DNA of 44,926 nucleotides, from assembly GCA_024635585.1 (NCBI GenBank), contig JAGXIP010000051.1:1-44926 (forward strand), read 5' to 3'. Shown here one piece after another: positions 1 to 8,418 of this stretch. The stretch's first letter is position 1. Each line of letters begins with the position of its first letter. The translations under genes were made by a program, and so were the position numbers. The DNA is from Saccharicrinis sp. (GTDB taxonomy: Bacteria > Bacteroidota > Bacteroidia > Bacteroidales > Marinilabiliaceae). Below the pieces are notes generated by a model. That model did no database searches. It worked only from the letters and a program-made list of their open reading frames with translations, and was not told where the DNA came from.

Positions 1-1458
1 ATCAAGTATAGGTATTCCGGAAATCCAATTTCCTTTGTGTACTTCGCCATTGCCCTGCATATCGTTTTGGCGTCCGGCAAAATTCCACATAAAGTACCTA
101 AAGTACATGTATTTTATCTGATAGTTAAAAAAGAAACGCAAGTTTTGACCGAAGCTTGGTAAGGTGATGGTTTTCATATCGCCTGTTTCCGGATCTTGAA
201 TTTGAACTTTTGGTCCGCTTGCACTGCCACCACCCCAATATTTGTATTGCGATATATGACGATCCTCGCGGCTGTACATACGCGGAAAAATTGTGGTGGT
301 GTTACTGTCAAAAACGTAATGCGGTTTAAAGTCCACGGTTTTGTATTCGCCATCCTTTTTAATACGCACGGGATCGCCTTTCTTTTCCCTCGACTTTTCA
401 CTGTCGATTGGTGAGTTGTAATATTGTCCAGAAAACAATGGTCTGTCGCCGTATTGCTCCCGGTTAAGATAACCCATCATCGAAAAAACATCTTCGGGCG
501 AGTTTTGATCCATAGTAGGGTTGGCATACGAACGGATAACAATCATGGCAAATGATGAATAGCCAATCAGTATAACCGTGGTACCCAGTAAAAGGGTATT
601 CAAAATAACCTTTTGGTGTTTGTGAGTGTACAGAATACCTGCAATTAAACCTGCCATCAATAAAACTAAATACACGGCAAGCCCTGTGTTGAAAGGGGCA
701 CCGAACGAATTGACAAAAAGCAACTCGAACCAACTGGCTATTTTTATGGTGTAAGGGATGATACCATAGAGGATGCCTACCAATAACACGACAGAGATGC
801 CCAATGCTGTGGCAATACCTTTTTGGGTAACATTAAATTTTTTGTAATAATAAACCAATACGATGGCTGGTATGGCCAATAAGTTTAAGAGGTGTACCCC
901 TATGGATAGACCCATCAGATAGGCAATTAAGATTAACCAACGATTGGCGTATTTATCGTCGGCCACATCTTCCCATTTTAAGATAGCCCAAAATACCACG
1001 GCGGTAAATAGCGACGACATGGCATACACCTCGCCCTCCACAGCCGAAAACCAAAATGTATCGGAAAAAGTATAAGCCAAGGCACCTACCAATCCGGCAC
1101 CCAAAACAGACCACGATCTCCAGGTTTCGTTATCCTGGTTCATAAAAAACCTGCGTCCCAAGTGGGTAATAGTCCAGAACAAAAACAAAATAGTGAAAGC
1201 ACTCGAAAGCGCACTCATCAGATTTATAGTAAAGGCTACTGAAGAAGTATCAGGTGCAAAAAGCGTGAAGAAACGACCCAGAATCATAAATACGGGAGCT
1301 CCCGGAGGGTGACCCACCAGCAATTTGAAGGAAGTTGATATAAATTCACCACAATCCCAAAAACTGGCCGTAGGTTCAAGTGTCATGGTGTAAACTACCG
1401 CGGCAATGGTAAAAGTTAGCCATCCGAGCAGATTATTAAGCAGTTTGTGATTCTTCAT
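1..1458 (-). CDS. GT117 / DUF2723 family membrane protein, N-terminal part
   Basis: The frame is open from an ATG at 1456-1458 to the window edge, so 486 N-terminal residues are visible and the C-terminus is missing. The start MKNHKLLNNLLGW leads into a membrane helix and then the WDCGEFI motif (about residues 34-40) and GHPPGAP, both characteristic of the DUF2723 family, which is now classed as glycosyltransferase family 117 in Bacteroidota. About ten hydrophobic segments follow, then a soluble region with many aromatic residues begins near residue 330. The family is thought to transfer sugars from a lipid carrier to exported proteins at the cytoplasmic membrane; donor and acceptor cannot be read from sequence. 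The family assignment is secure, the reaction is family inference. Confidence 0.85.
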   Translation of the reverse strand, partial: MKNHKLLNNLLGWLTFTIAAVVYTMTLEPTASFWDCGEFISTSFKLLVGHPPGAPVFMILGRFFTLFAPDTSSVAFTINLMSALSSAFTILFLFWTITHLGRRFFMNQDNETWRSWSVLGAGLVGALAYTFSDTFWFSAVEGEVYAMSSLFTAVVFWAILKWEDVADDKYANRWLILIAYLMGLSIGVHLLNLLAIPAIVLVYYYKKFNVTQKGIATALGISVVLLVGILYGIIPYTIKIASWFELLFVNSFGAPFNTGLAVYLVLLMAGLIAGILYTHKHQKVILNTLLLGTTVILIGYSSFAMIVIRSYANPTMDQNSPEDVFSMMGYLNREQYGDRPLFSGQYYNSPIDSEKSREKKGDPVRIKKDGEYKTVDFKPHYVFDSNTTTIFPRMYSREDRHISQYKYWGGGSASGPKVQIQDPETGDMKTITLPSFGQNLRFFFNYQIKYMYFRYFMWNFAGRQNDMQGNGEVHKGNWISGIPILD

Positions 1459-1519
1459 TTTTCTTTGGATTGTTCTCTGAATATCAGATTAATACATAAA
1501 CATTTGCCATTTACATGCG

Positions 1520-1527
1520 CAAACTTA
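1520..1527 (-). promoter_or_regulatory. candidate -7 box for the GT117 gene
   Basis: Read on the minus strand this is TAAGTTTG, a perfect match to the Bacteroidota TAnnTTTG -7 element, about 60 bases before the GT117 start. No good TTG is found at the expected distance upstream, so this is only a half-match. Confidence 0.3.
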
Positions 1528-1650
1528 GAGTCCAAAAATAACTAATTTTTATCAATCCCATTTTTTATAGGAGATTTTGTTGCTTATTTAACGTGTTTTT
1601 AACTTCAATTGATTGTTAGAATATTTTGGTTAGGTGAAGATATTAAGGAA

Positions 1651-2505
1651 TTACACGTCCAAATAAAAATCGATCAGGCTTATGGTTTGCGAATAATACC
1701 CTCGCCCAAACAAATTTAGATGGTTTAAAACATGGTACAATAGGTATATTTTTTCACGATATTGAAAACCCTCATTGAGCGGAAAGGTATGTTGATAACC
1801 TTCGTAAAACTCCGTCGAAAATCCACCAAAGAGTTTGGTCATGGCAAGGTCGGCTTCGCGGTGTCCGTAATAAACTGCTGGATCGATTAATACGGCTTTT
1901 TTGTTTTCATCTATCAAATAATTTCCGCCCCATAAATCGCCATGTAATAGCGAAGGAGGCTCTGCACTACTCTCAATAATAAAATGAAATATTTTTTCGA
2001 GTTGTAAAAATTTGCGCTTCAACTCCGGGGTAACATATCCGTTTTGTTCGGCCTGTTGATATTGGTATTTCAGTCTATTGTTAAAATAAAAATCTCCCCA
2101 ACTGTCCGACTCCGTGTTTATTTGGGGGTTAGCGCCAATGAAATTATCTTCGTAAAATCCATAGCTTTTACCTAAGAATTTATGCATTAGGGCTAAATCG
2201 CAACCAAAATCATACATGGCCTCTTTTGTTTTTAAGCCTTGCGTGATAAATTCCAGCAATAAAAAATTATCCTCAACCACAATAATATTGGGTGTGCGTA
2301 TGGATCCGGAGCGTTCTATTTCGCGCAGCCCGTTAGCTTCGTTTTTAAACATGCCATTGCTAAAACCTTGTTTCAGGAAATACGCTTTACCCGAGGAGCT
2401 GGTAATTAACTGTGAATCGGCAATGCAGCCTCCTCCTTGTGCATTGCTATCCATGATATCCTCACCGAGGATGGATTCTATTTTATCCTTTATTTGATTG
2501 TCCAC
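1651..2505 (-). CDS. fructosamine/ribulosamine kinase family protein
   Basis: This protein belongs to the fructosamine-3-kinase family (aminoglycoside-phosphotransferase fold), which phosphorylates ketoamine adducts on protein lysines so that they can fall off. Visible are the GGGCIADSQ nucleotide-loop region, the YFLKQG lysine strand, the catalytic loop LLHGDLWGGNYL, the metal-binding IDPAVYYGHREADLAM, and a C-terminal LNHLNLFG helix. The open frame extends further upstream, but family alignment from memory places the start at the GTG at 2503-2505 (VDNQIKDKIESIL, about 284 residues); an ATG at 2536-2538 is the alternative. Either start lies inside the 3' end of the phosphatase gene, so the two are probably translationally coupled. 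The natural substrate is not known. Confidence 0.85.
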   Translation of the reverse strand: MDNQIKDKIESILGEDIMDSNAQGGGCIADSQLITSSSGKAYFLKQGFSNGMFKNEANGLREIERSGSIRTPNIIVVEDNFLLLEFITQGLKTKEAMYDFGCDLALMHKFLGKSYGFYEDNFIGANPQINTESDSWGDFYFNNRLKYQYQQAEQNGYVTPELKRKFLQLEKIFHFIIESSAEPPSLLHGDLWGGNYLIDENKKAVLIDPAVYYGHREADLAMTKLFGGFSTEFYEGYQHTFPLNEGFQYREKIYLLYHVLNHLNLFGRGYYSQTISLIDFYLDV

Positions 2506-2974
2506 CTTCAAGTTTTTTGATAAGACCTTCGCAAGCATCTTCCAATAAATCCAGCACCAGTTCAAAACCAGCAGCACCTCCATAATAGGGATCGGGCACC
2601 TCCTTCATCGTAAAATTTGTGCAATAATCTGTCATGCGGCTTAATTTATTTACATGTGCTTTGCTTGAAGCTAAGGCCTTTAAATCGCGCATATTCTGAT
2701 CGTCCATGCCAATTATAAAATCAAAATCATCAAAATCCTTAGGGGCAATAACAGGTCTACTGATGCTGGTTAAATTGTAGTTTCGTCGCTGTGCGTGCTG
2801 TTGCATGCGGCCATCTGCTGCACCACCTTCATGAAAATCAGTTATACCTGCCGAATCAATAATATACTTATCGCTTCGATGATGTTCCTTGAGTTTTGCC
2901 CGCATAACGGCTTCGGCACTTGGCGATCGACAGATATTACCAAGGCATACAAATAGTATCTTTTTTACGCTCAT
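2483..2974 (-). CDS. low-molecular-weight protein-tyrosine-phosphatase family protein
   Basis: This is a 163-residue LMW-PTP. The N-terminus VKKILFVCLGNICRSPSAE contains the P-loop CX5R-S with nucleophile Cys10 and Arg16, and the acid/base aspartate is in VPDPYYGG near the C-terminus. The length is typical for the family. Its 3' end overlaps the kinase gene by about 23 bases. From memory, LMW-PTP homologues next to fructosamine-kinase homologues have been reported in several bacteria and linked to sugar-phosphate adducts rather than only phosphotyrosine. On that basis the substrate here could be a ribulosamine 5-phosphate on protein; this is inference, while the family call is firm. Confidence 0.9.
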   Translation of the reverse strand: MSVKKILFVCLGNICRSPSAEAVMRAKLKEHHRSDKYIIDSAGITDFHEGGAADGRMQQHAQRRNYNLTSISRPVIAPKDFDDFDFIIGMDDQNMRDLKALASSKAHVNKLSRMTDYCTNFTMKEVPDPYYGGAAGFELVLDLLEDACEGLIKKLEGGQSNKG

Positions 2975-3093
2975 TTTTAAAAGTATTAATAAATTGAAAT
3001 TTGATTACCCGGCCTGATTTTAAGCGCACGAAAATTTCAATCGCTACCACAGGTAGGGATACCTAGGTGGGAAAATACAAAAATATTGGAGGA

Positions 3094-3127
3094 TAAAAAA
3101 AAATGCCTGTCTTATCTAAGACAGGCA
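3094..3127 (-). terminator. Rho-independent terminator, minus strand
   Basis: Perfect 11-bp inverted repeat TGCCTGTCTTA / TAAGACAGGCA (3104-3114 with 3117-3127) with a 2-base loop, followed on the minus strand by nine or more T. It lies about 190 bases past the dnaJ terminator, so it may end a separate short transcript. Confidence 0.75.
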
Positions 3128-3313
3128 CCCGGAAACATTCATAAAAAACTAACCTAAACCTCACACACATTTTGAATGCTCCTATTCTTAATGGGATATA
3201 GTAATATGACTTCAATAGGTACAAATTACAACCATATCCAATGCATGTCAATAGTTATTTCGATTTTTTATTGAAATAATATAAGTTCCTGTCAAGGTTT
3301 AAATAAAAACGTA

Positions 3314-3346
3314 AAAAAGCCCGTTCACATTGCAAACGGGCTTTTT
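3314..3346 (-). terminator. terminator after grpE-dnaJ
   Basis: Twelve-base inverted repeat AAAAAGCCCGTT / AACGGGCTTTTT with a 9-base loop, 27 bases past the dnaJ stop on the minus strand. It is symmetrical and could work on both strands. Confidence 0.85.
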
Positions 3347-3372
3347 ATGATATTTAATAGGAATACGTTGTA

Positions 3373-4533
3373 CTAAAACATATCCTTCACTTTGCTAAAA
3401 AAGTTTTTATCTTGAGTCGAAAGGTCAGGTTTAAAAGAGTCAGACTCGGCCATTTTTTCCATGATCTTTTTTTCATCTTTGGATATATCTTTAGGTATCC
3501 ACACGTTTATCTTAACCAAAAGGTCTCCACGTCCATAACTATTTACCTCGGGTAAACCTTTGCCTCTAAGACGTAACACTTTCCCGGGTTGTGTTCCAGC
3601 TTCAATTTTAACTTTTACTCGACCTTCGAGTGTTGGTATTTCTACTGGAGACCCTAATGTTGCTTGCGGTATGCTTACATACATATTATATAACAGGTCT
3701 CTTCCGTCTCTCACCAATTCGGCGTGCTCCGCTTCATGTATCAATACCAGCAAATCGCCGTTTATACCTCCTCTGCGTGCGGCATTACCTTTACCCGATA
3801 CGGAAAGCTGCATGCCTTCCTCAACACCCGCAGGGATATTGATGGAGATTACTTCCTCCTCCTTTTCAATACCTTCACCGGCACAGTATTTACATTTGTT
3901 GGTAATTATTTTTCCTTCGCCTCCACAGGTAGGGCAGGTTGATGCGGTTTGCATCTGACCTAAAATGGTATTTGAAATACGCGTTACCTGTCCTGATCCA
4001 TGGCATGTGGAACAAGTGCTGTGCGAAGCGCCACCATCGGCACCTGAACCGCTACAATGCTTACAGGGCACATATTTTTTGACTTTAATCTTTTTTTCAA
4101 CGCCCTTCAATATCTCATCCAATGTGAGGGTAACCTTAACGCGCAGATTGGAGCCTTTGCTTACACGTTGACGGCCTCCGCCACCAAATCCGCCAAAGCC
4201 ACTAAACCCACCGAAGCTGCTACCTCCGCCACCAAAAATATCACCAAAATGCGAAAATATGTCGTCCATTGACATGCCGCCACCACCGAAACCACCACCT
4301 GCAGCACCACCTACACCGGCATGACCATATTGGTCGTAGCGCGATTTTTTCTGTGCGTTACTAAGTACCTCGTAGGCCTCAGCGGCTTCTTTGAATTTTT
4401 CTTCAGCTCCTTTATCACCAGGATTTTTGTCCGGGTGGAATTGCATGGCCTTTTTCCGGTAGGCTTTTTTAATTTCCTCAACGGAGGCCTCTTTTGAAAC
4501 CTCTAAAACTTCGTAATAATCTCTTTTCGACAT
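3373..4533 (-). CDS. dnaJ: chaperone DnaJ
   Basis: DnaJ is the Hsp40 co-chaperone that delivers unfolded proteins to DnaK and stimulates its ATPase; it is cytosolic. The 386 residues show the J-domain with HPD at 33-35, a glycine/phenylalanine-rich linker at about 77-123, four zinc-binding CxxCxGxG repeats ([32 protein letters not shown]) and the C-terminal substrate-binding domains. It is a complete type I DnaJ of usual length. It follows grpE after a 22-base gap and the two form an operon closed by the hairpin at 3314-3346. dnaK is not in this window. Confidence 0.97.
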   Translation of the reverse strand: MSKRDYYEVLEVSKEASVEEIKKAYRKKAMQFHPDKNPGDKGAEEKFKEAAEAYEVLSNAQKKSRYDQYGHAGVGGAAGGGFGGGGMSMDDIFSHFGDIFGGGGSSFGGFSGFGGFGGGGRQRVSKGSNLRVKVTLTLDEILKGVEKKIKVKKYVPCKHCSGSGADGGASHSTCSTCHGSGQVTRISNTILGQMQTASTCPTCGGEGKIITNKCKYCAGEGIEKEEEVISINIPAGVEEGMQLSVSGKGNAARRGGINGDLLVLIHEAEHAELVRDGRDLLYNMYVSIPQATLGSPVEIPTLEGRVKVKIEAGTQPGKVLRLRGKGLPEVNSYGRGDLLVKINVWIPKDISKDEKKIMEKMAESDSFKPDLSTQDKNFFSKVKDMF

Positions 4534-4555
4534 AATATGTATCTCACGTACTTAA

Positions 4556-5155
4556 TTATTCTCCCACTACAACTTTTGCAAAACGTATAATTTTATCGTT
4601 CAGCATATAACCCTTTTCGATACAATCTACCACTTTGCCTTTCATGCTATCGGATGGTGCAGGAATTTTTGTAATTGCTTCGTGAAGATCCGTATCAAAA
4701 TCTTTATCCTTAGCTTCAATCTCAACCACGCCATTGCGTTTTAAAAACTCCTGAAATTTAGTGTAAATCAAATCTATACCTTTTTTAACGGCTTCTAAAT
4801 CCGAAGCTTCGTTTAAATGCGAAATGGCTCTGTCAAAATCATCCACTACAGGCAACAGTGCTTTAAGTGTTCCTTCGCCGGCACTTTTAATTAACTCCAT
4901 TCGTTCCTTGAGCGTTCGCTTTCGGTAGTTATCATATTCAGCAGTTAAGCGTAAATATTTATCGTTGAGCTCAGACACCTTTAAAGTTAGTTCTTCCACC
5001 TTATCCACCTCTTCTTCTTCACAAGTTGCTTCGCTATCTTCCTGATTTTCCTCTGATTCTTCTATTTGATCGCTGCTATCTTCATTTTGAGTTGAAGTAA
5101 TCTTTTCTTCGATTACTTCTACTTCATCTTTTTGTTTTGACTTTTTACTTGCCAT
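4556..5155 (-). CDS. grpE: nucleotide exchange factor GrpE
   Basis: GrpE releases ADP from DnaK and works as a dimer. The 199-residue protein has a lysine-rich start, a strongly acidic low-complexity stretch (about residues 11-50), a long coiled-coil helix with the family signature AEYDNYRKRTLKE, and the C-terminal beta domain containing LHEAITKIPA and GYMLNDKIIRFAKVVV. It is upstream of dnaJ in the same operon, as in most Bacteroidota. No clear heat-shock operator was recognised in the 224 bases upstream. Confidence 0.96.
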   Translation of the reverse strand: MASKKSKQKDEVEVIEEKITSTQNEDSSDQIEESEENQEDSEATCEEEEVDKVEELTLKVSELNDKYLRLTAEYDNYRKRTLKERMELIKSAGEGTLKALLPVVDDFDRAISHLNEASDLEAVKKGIDLIYTKFQEFLKRNGVVEIEAKDKDFDTDLHEAITKIPAPSDSMKGKVVDCIEKGYMLNDKIIRFAKVVVGE

Positions 5156-5379
5156 TATATTTATTGTTTTTGCGTTTTATATTAAACTCGCATATCATTA
5201 CAAACAATTTGCCAATGCTATTTATTGGGACAAATTGACAGCGTTTTACTTGCTTTCAATCCATCCTGTCATATGCATAAACAAACAATGGCAGCGCAAT
5301 TAATGCACCGCCATTATTAGTTATTATTTTATACCGTAGCAGGTGCATACATATCACACCAACCGTTTGGCATAAGTTT

Positions 5380-5916
5380 TTATTTTACCAATTGTTTTAA
5401 GGCAGCCTCCAAATATGGGCCTCGCAATCTCTTGGCTACAATTATTCCATCGCCATCAATTAAAAAGTTATCTGGAATACCTCTAACGCCATAAACTTGT
5501 GCGGCTTTTGAACTCCATCCTAATAAATCGCTTACATGGTACGACCAAGAAAGTTTGTCTTCGCCAATTGCAGCTACCCATCTGTCTTTATTTTTATCCA
5601 GCGATACACTGTAAACTGTAAACCCTTTGGCATTGTCAAAATTCTTATCCTTATAAGTTTGATATGCCTCCACTACACTTGGATTTTCGCGACGACAAGG
5701 ACCACACCATGAAGCCCAAAAATCAATAAGCACCATTTTTCCTTTTAACGAACTCAGTGCAATCACCTCGCCTTGCGGTGACATTAACTTTATTTCGGGT
5801 GCTTTATTTCCGATTTCTAGTCCAGTTATAACCTTTTCGTTATTTGCAGCAGATACGTATCCAATGCTCAACATAACCGATAAAAAGGCAAACAATTTAA
5901 ATTTATTCCTCATCAT
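5380..5916 (-). CDS. TlpA-like thioredoxin-fold protein, exported
   Basis: A 178-residue member of the TlpA/ResA-type periplasmic thioredoxin group. It begins with a signal peptide (MRNKFKLFAFLSVMLSIGYVSA, split after about residue 23), then the AhpC/TSA-like GNKAPEIKL strand, and the active site WASWCGPCRREN with Cys71 and Cys74. The cis-proline region is GVRGIPDNFLID. Such proteins reduce disulfides or haem-linked cysteines outside the cytoplasmic membrane; the partner is unknown. The next gene upstream (6065-6595) is a paralog lacking the cysteines, so the two probably arose by duplication. Confidence 0.88.
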   Translation of the reverse strand: MMRNKFKLFAFLSVMLSIGYVSAANNEKVITGLEIGNKAPEIKLMSPQGEVIALSSLKGKMVLIDFWASWCGPCRRENPSVVEAYQTYKDKNFDNAKGFTVYSVSLDKNKDRWVAAIGEDKLSWSYHVSDLLGWSSKAAQVYGVRGIPDNFLIDGDGIIVAKRLRGPYLEAALKQLVK

Positions 5917-6064
5917 ACTTATTTATTACTTAATCTGTTTTTAAAACGTGAATTTAACACAAATGTTCGAGAACAAACAATGTGCCTTTCCAAAATTAAA
6001 ACAATAATCTTGCCTCAATTAATTGAGAGATATAGTATTTAAACAAAAGTACAATAATAGAAGA

Positions 6065-6595
6065 TTAATTTCTGGAAAGGTATTCAAGTGACTCCGTCAC
6101 TTTATCCATACTTTGGCTAGAGGCTACCAAACGACCGTCGCCATCAATTAGGTAGTTGATGGGCTTATCAACCTGAAATGTTTTAGAGATAGAAGATTCT
6201 ACGCCTTTGTAGTCGCAGATATGCAGGGCGTTAATAAGTCCATCCTCCCTAATTGCATTGTTTAAGGGCGATTTAAATCTATCCAATGATATGGAAACCA
6301 CTACAAATCCTTCGCCTTTATAAAATTTACTGTTTGCAAATTTTTTTTGAAGCATCATTTTCTGATGATTATCCATACGAGATTCTCCGTCGTACGATGC
6401 CCAAAAATCCAATAAAACCATTTTTCCTTGCAACGATTTCAAATCAAACTCGTTACCATTTAACAAGGTAGTTTGTAATTCAGGAACTCTATCTCCAAGG
6501 TTCAACCCTACTTTTGGTTCGGGTATGCCATTGATGAACGATAAAAAACCTGATCCTACTAAAACAACTAATAATAATAGTTTTAGCTTTCTCAT
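6065..6595 (-). CDS. thioredoxin-like exported protein without CxxC
   Basis: A 176-residue paralog of the TlpA-like protein at 5380-5916, sharing the signal peptide, the LNLGDRVPEL start, the GKMVLLDFWAS strand and the C-terminal NYLIDGDGRLVAS. The active site reads WASYDGESR, so the two cysteines are replaced by Asp69 and Ser72; no cysteine sits at either position. Disulfide reductase activity is therefore not expected. A binding, chaperone or regulatory role is possible but cannot be read from sequence. A 22-base palindrome (6651-6672) lies 55 bases before the start. Confidence 0.8.
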   Translation of the reverse strand: MRKLKLLLLVVLVGSGFLSFINGIPEPKVGLNLGDRVPELQTTLLNGNEFDLKSLQGKMVLLDFWASYDGESRMDNHQKMMLQKKFANSKFYKGEGFVVVSISLDRFKSPLNNAIREDGLINALHICDYKGVESSISKTFQVDKPINYLIDGDGRLVASSQSMDKVTESLEYLSRN

Positions 6596-6650
6596 ACATT
6601 ATAGTTTTAGTTAATACTAACACTGCAAAGGTTACGATTTTTACAGTGTG

Positions 6651-6672
6651 GTTAATCTTAATTTAGATTAAC
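6651..6672. promoter_or_regulatory. palindrome, possible operator
   Basis: Perfect 8-base arms GTTAATCT / AGATTAAC with a 6-base AT spacer, upstream of the cysteine-less thioredoxin gene. The symmetry fits a dimeric repressor site; no regulator is identified. Confidence 0.35.
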
Positions 6673-6940
6673 GCAATAGTTTTCATGACAAGTGTTATAA
6701 AAACAGTTGGCAAAAGTATGTTGAATAACAACAGCAACCAAAAAATAATGTTTGGAAATGAGATTCAGATAAGCTATCTTAGTCGGTTTTACAAGAATGT
6801 ATTTTTATCTTTACTGATATAAATACGATATACATACCTATATTTCAGCACCTTATCGCAATAATTAACATGCTCATAAAAGATCAAAAAGAGCTTTGGT
6901 TAAACATTGTTAATACGAAACTAGGTTTTTCCCGACAGTA

Positions 6941-6964
6941 AAAAACCTCCGCAATTCTGCGGAG
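6941..6964 (-). terminator. terminator downstream of murA
   Basis: On the minus strand a 7-bp stem CTCCGCA / TGCGGAG with a 4-base loop is followed by GGTTTTTT. It is the first terminator after the DUF4290-murA genes, about 120 bases past the murA stop. Confidence 0.6.
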
Positions 6965-7046
6965 CAGGCTCTGCGGGGAGGGATACTGCGCAAGCAGGTT
7001 AATTATTAATCACTAAAACCTCTCTCTCTCCTCAAGCCGGAGGGTC

Positions 7047-7080
7047 TCTTACTTTCTTGTCTTGACACAAGAAAGTAAGA
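7047..7080. repeat. dispersed 14-bp inverted repeat, copy 1
   Basis: Perfect arms TCTTACTTTCTTGT / ACAAGAAAGTAAGA around CTTGAC. The same element, in the opposite orientation, is at 43983-44014, and both have a G/C-rich CTCAAG/CTTGAG-CC-AGGG flank on the same side. Elements of this type are scattered between genes in many Bacteroidota. Confidence 0.8.
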
Positions 7081-7086
7081 CTTTAT

Positions 7087-8391
7087 TTACACTCTTTTAA
7101 TTTTCGCACCCAATTTTTGAAGTCGCACATCAATATTTTGATATCCTCTATCTATCTGATTTATGTTTTGTATAGTGCTTTTCCCTTTGGCCGAGAGTGC
7201 TGCAATTAACAAGGCCACCCCGGCACGAATATCCGGCGAAGTAAGTGTGGTTCCTCTAAGTGGCGTTTCTTTGTTAAGCCCAATAACGGTAGCTCTATGC
7301 GGATCGCAGAGTATGATACGCGCACCCATATCAATAAGTTTATCGACGAAAAACAAACGGCTCTCGAACATTTTTTGATGGATGAGCACACTCCCTTTGG
7401 CTTGGGTAGCAATGACCAGCAAAACACTTAGCAAGTCAGGTGTAAGTCCGGGCCAAGGAGCATCGGCAATGGTCATAATAGAGCCATCGATAAATGTATC
7501 TATCTCGTATTGGTTTTGTTCCGGGATAAAAATATCATCTCCCCTACGCTCCATTTTAACACCCAATTTGGCAAACGCCTGTGGGATAACGCCAAGTTGA
7601 TCGTAGGCGGTATCCTTAATGGTTATTTCAGAACCCGTCATGGCGGCCATGCCAATGAAACTACCGATCTCAATCATATCAGGCAGTAAACGATGCTGAC
7701 AACCTGATAAGCTTTTTACACCATCAATATATAATAAGTTAGAGCCTATGCCTGATATTTGTGCTCCCATGCTCACCAGCATTTTACACAGTTGTTGTAG
7801 GTAAGGTTCGCACGCAGCGTTATAAATGGTAGTTTTCCCTTCTGCCAGCACAGCAGCCAGCACAATATTAGCAGTACCTGTTACCGATGCCTCGTCCAAA
7901 AGCATATAGGCACCTTTGAGTCCATCGGTTTCGATGCTGTAAAAAATTTCGTTGGCGTTATAATGAAAACGTGCACCAAGCTTCTCAAAGCCCACAAAGT
8001 GCGTATCAAGTCTTCTTCGTCCTATCTTATCGCCACCGGGCTTCGGGAAGTAGGCTTTTCCGTAGCGTGCCAAAAGCGGCCCCATAATCATAATGGAACC
8101 TCGCAACGATGATGCTTTGCTCCTAAACTCCTTACCCTGAAGATACTCAAGATCAATATTGTGTGCCCTAAATGTGTAGGTGTCTTCACTTTTCTTATTT
8201 ACTTGTACACCAATATGCCTTAAGAGGTCGATAAGGTTATTTACATCTATAATATCAGGAATATTACTTATTTCAACCTCTTGGGTTGTAAGCAGGGTGG
8301 CACAAATAACTTGGAGTGCTTCGTTCTTAGCTCCTTGAGGTGTTATTTCACCGCAGAGCTTATGACCCCCTTCAATTTCGAAAGAATTCAT
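7087..8391 (-). CDS. murA: UDP-N-acetylglucosamine 1-carboxyvinyltransferase MurA
   Basis: MurA adds enolpyruvate from PEP to UDP-GlcNAc, the first committed step of peptidoglycan synthesis, in the cytosol. The 434-residue protein has the N-terminal GGHKLCGEITPQGAKNE with Lys22, the duplicated EPSP-synthase-like fold, and the signatures SSLRGSIMIMGP, SVTGTANIVLAA and FIDGSIMTIADAPWPGLTPD. The mobile-loop residue that is Cys115 in E. coli is Asp121 here (PGGDKIGRR). That form is known in Bacteroidetes, mycobacteria and chlamydiae and is expected to resist fosfomycin. It follows the DUF4290 gene by 27 bases and is probably co-transcribed with it. Confidence 0.96.
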   Translation of the reverse strand: MNSFEIEGGHKLCGEITPQGAKNEALQVICATLLTTQEVEISNIPDIIDVNNLIDLLRHIGVQVNKKSEDTYTFRAHNIDLEYLQGKEFRSKASSLRGSIMIMGPLLARYGKAYFPKPGGDKIGRRRLDTHFVGFEKLGARFHYNANEIFYSIETDGLKGAYMLLDEASVTGTANIVLAAVLAEGKTTIYNAACEPYLQQLCKMLVSMGAQISGIGSNLLYIDGVKSLSGCQHRLLPDMIEIGSFIGMAAMTGSEITIKDTAYDQLGVIPQAFAKLGVKMERRGDDIFIPEQNQYEIDTFIDGSIMTIADAPWPGLTPDLLSVLLVIATQAKGSVLIHQKMFESRLFFVDKLIDMGARIILCDPHRATVIGLNKETPLRGTTLTSPDIRAGVALLIAALSAKGKSTIQNINQIDRGYQNIDVRLQKLGAKIKRV

Positions 8392-8418
8392 TATGGATGG
8401 AATGTAAACGGTAAGGGT

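Larger units (their letters stand above)
2975..3372. other. intergenic region with two terminators, no convincing gene
   Basis: The 398 bases between the phosphatase start and the dnaJ stop contain two strong hairpins (3104-3127 and 3314-3346). The roughly 185 bases between them could hold a short minus-strand transcript, since the first hairpin is followed by a T-run on that strand. A 62-codon minus-strand frame runs through the hairpin and I do not consider it a gene. Confidence 0.5.
6596..7086. other. intergenic region with palindrome, terminator and dispersed repeat
   Basis: No gene is seen in these 491 bases. They hold a palindrome at 6651-6672, a minus-strand terminator at 6941-6964, a short G/C-rich stretch at 6965-7000, and a dispersed hairpin at 7047-7080 that recurs inverted at 43983-44014. 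Confidence 0.5.

Noticed and set aside
3063-3251. 62-codon minus-strand frame downstream of dnaJ
   Set aside because: It runs straight through a perfect terminator hairpin and its T-run.
3560-4272. Several plus-strand frames opposite dnaJ
   Set aside because: They are antisense to the well-conserved zinc-finger and Gly-rich parts of DnaJ and arise from its codon pattern.
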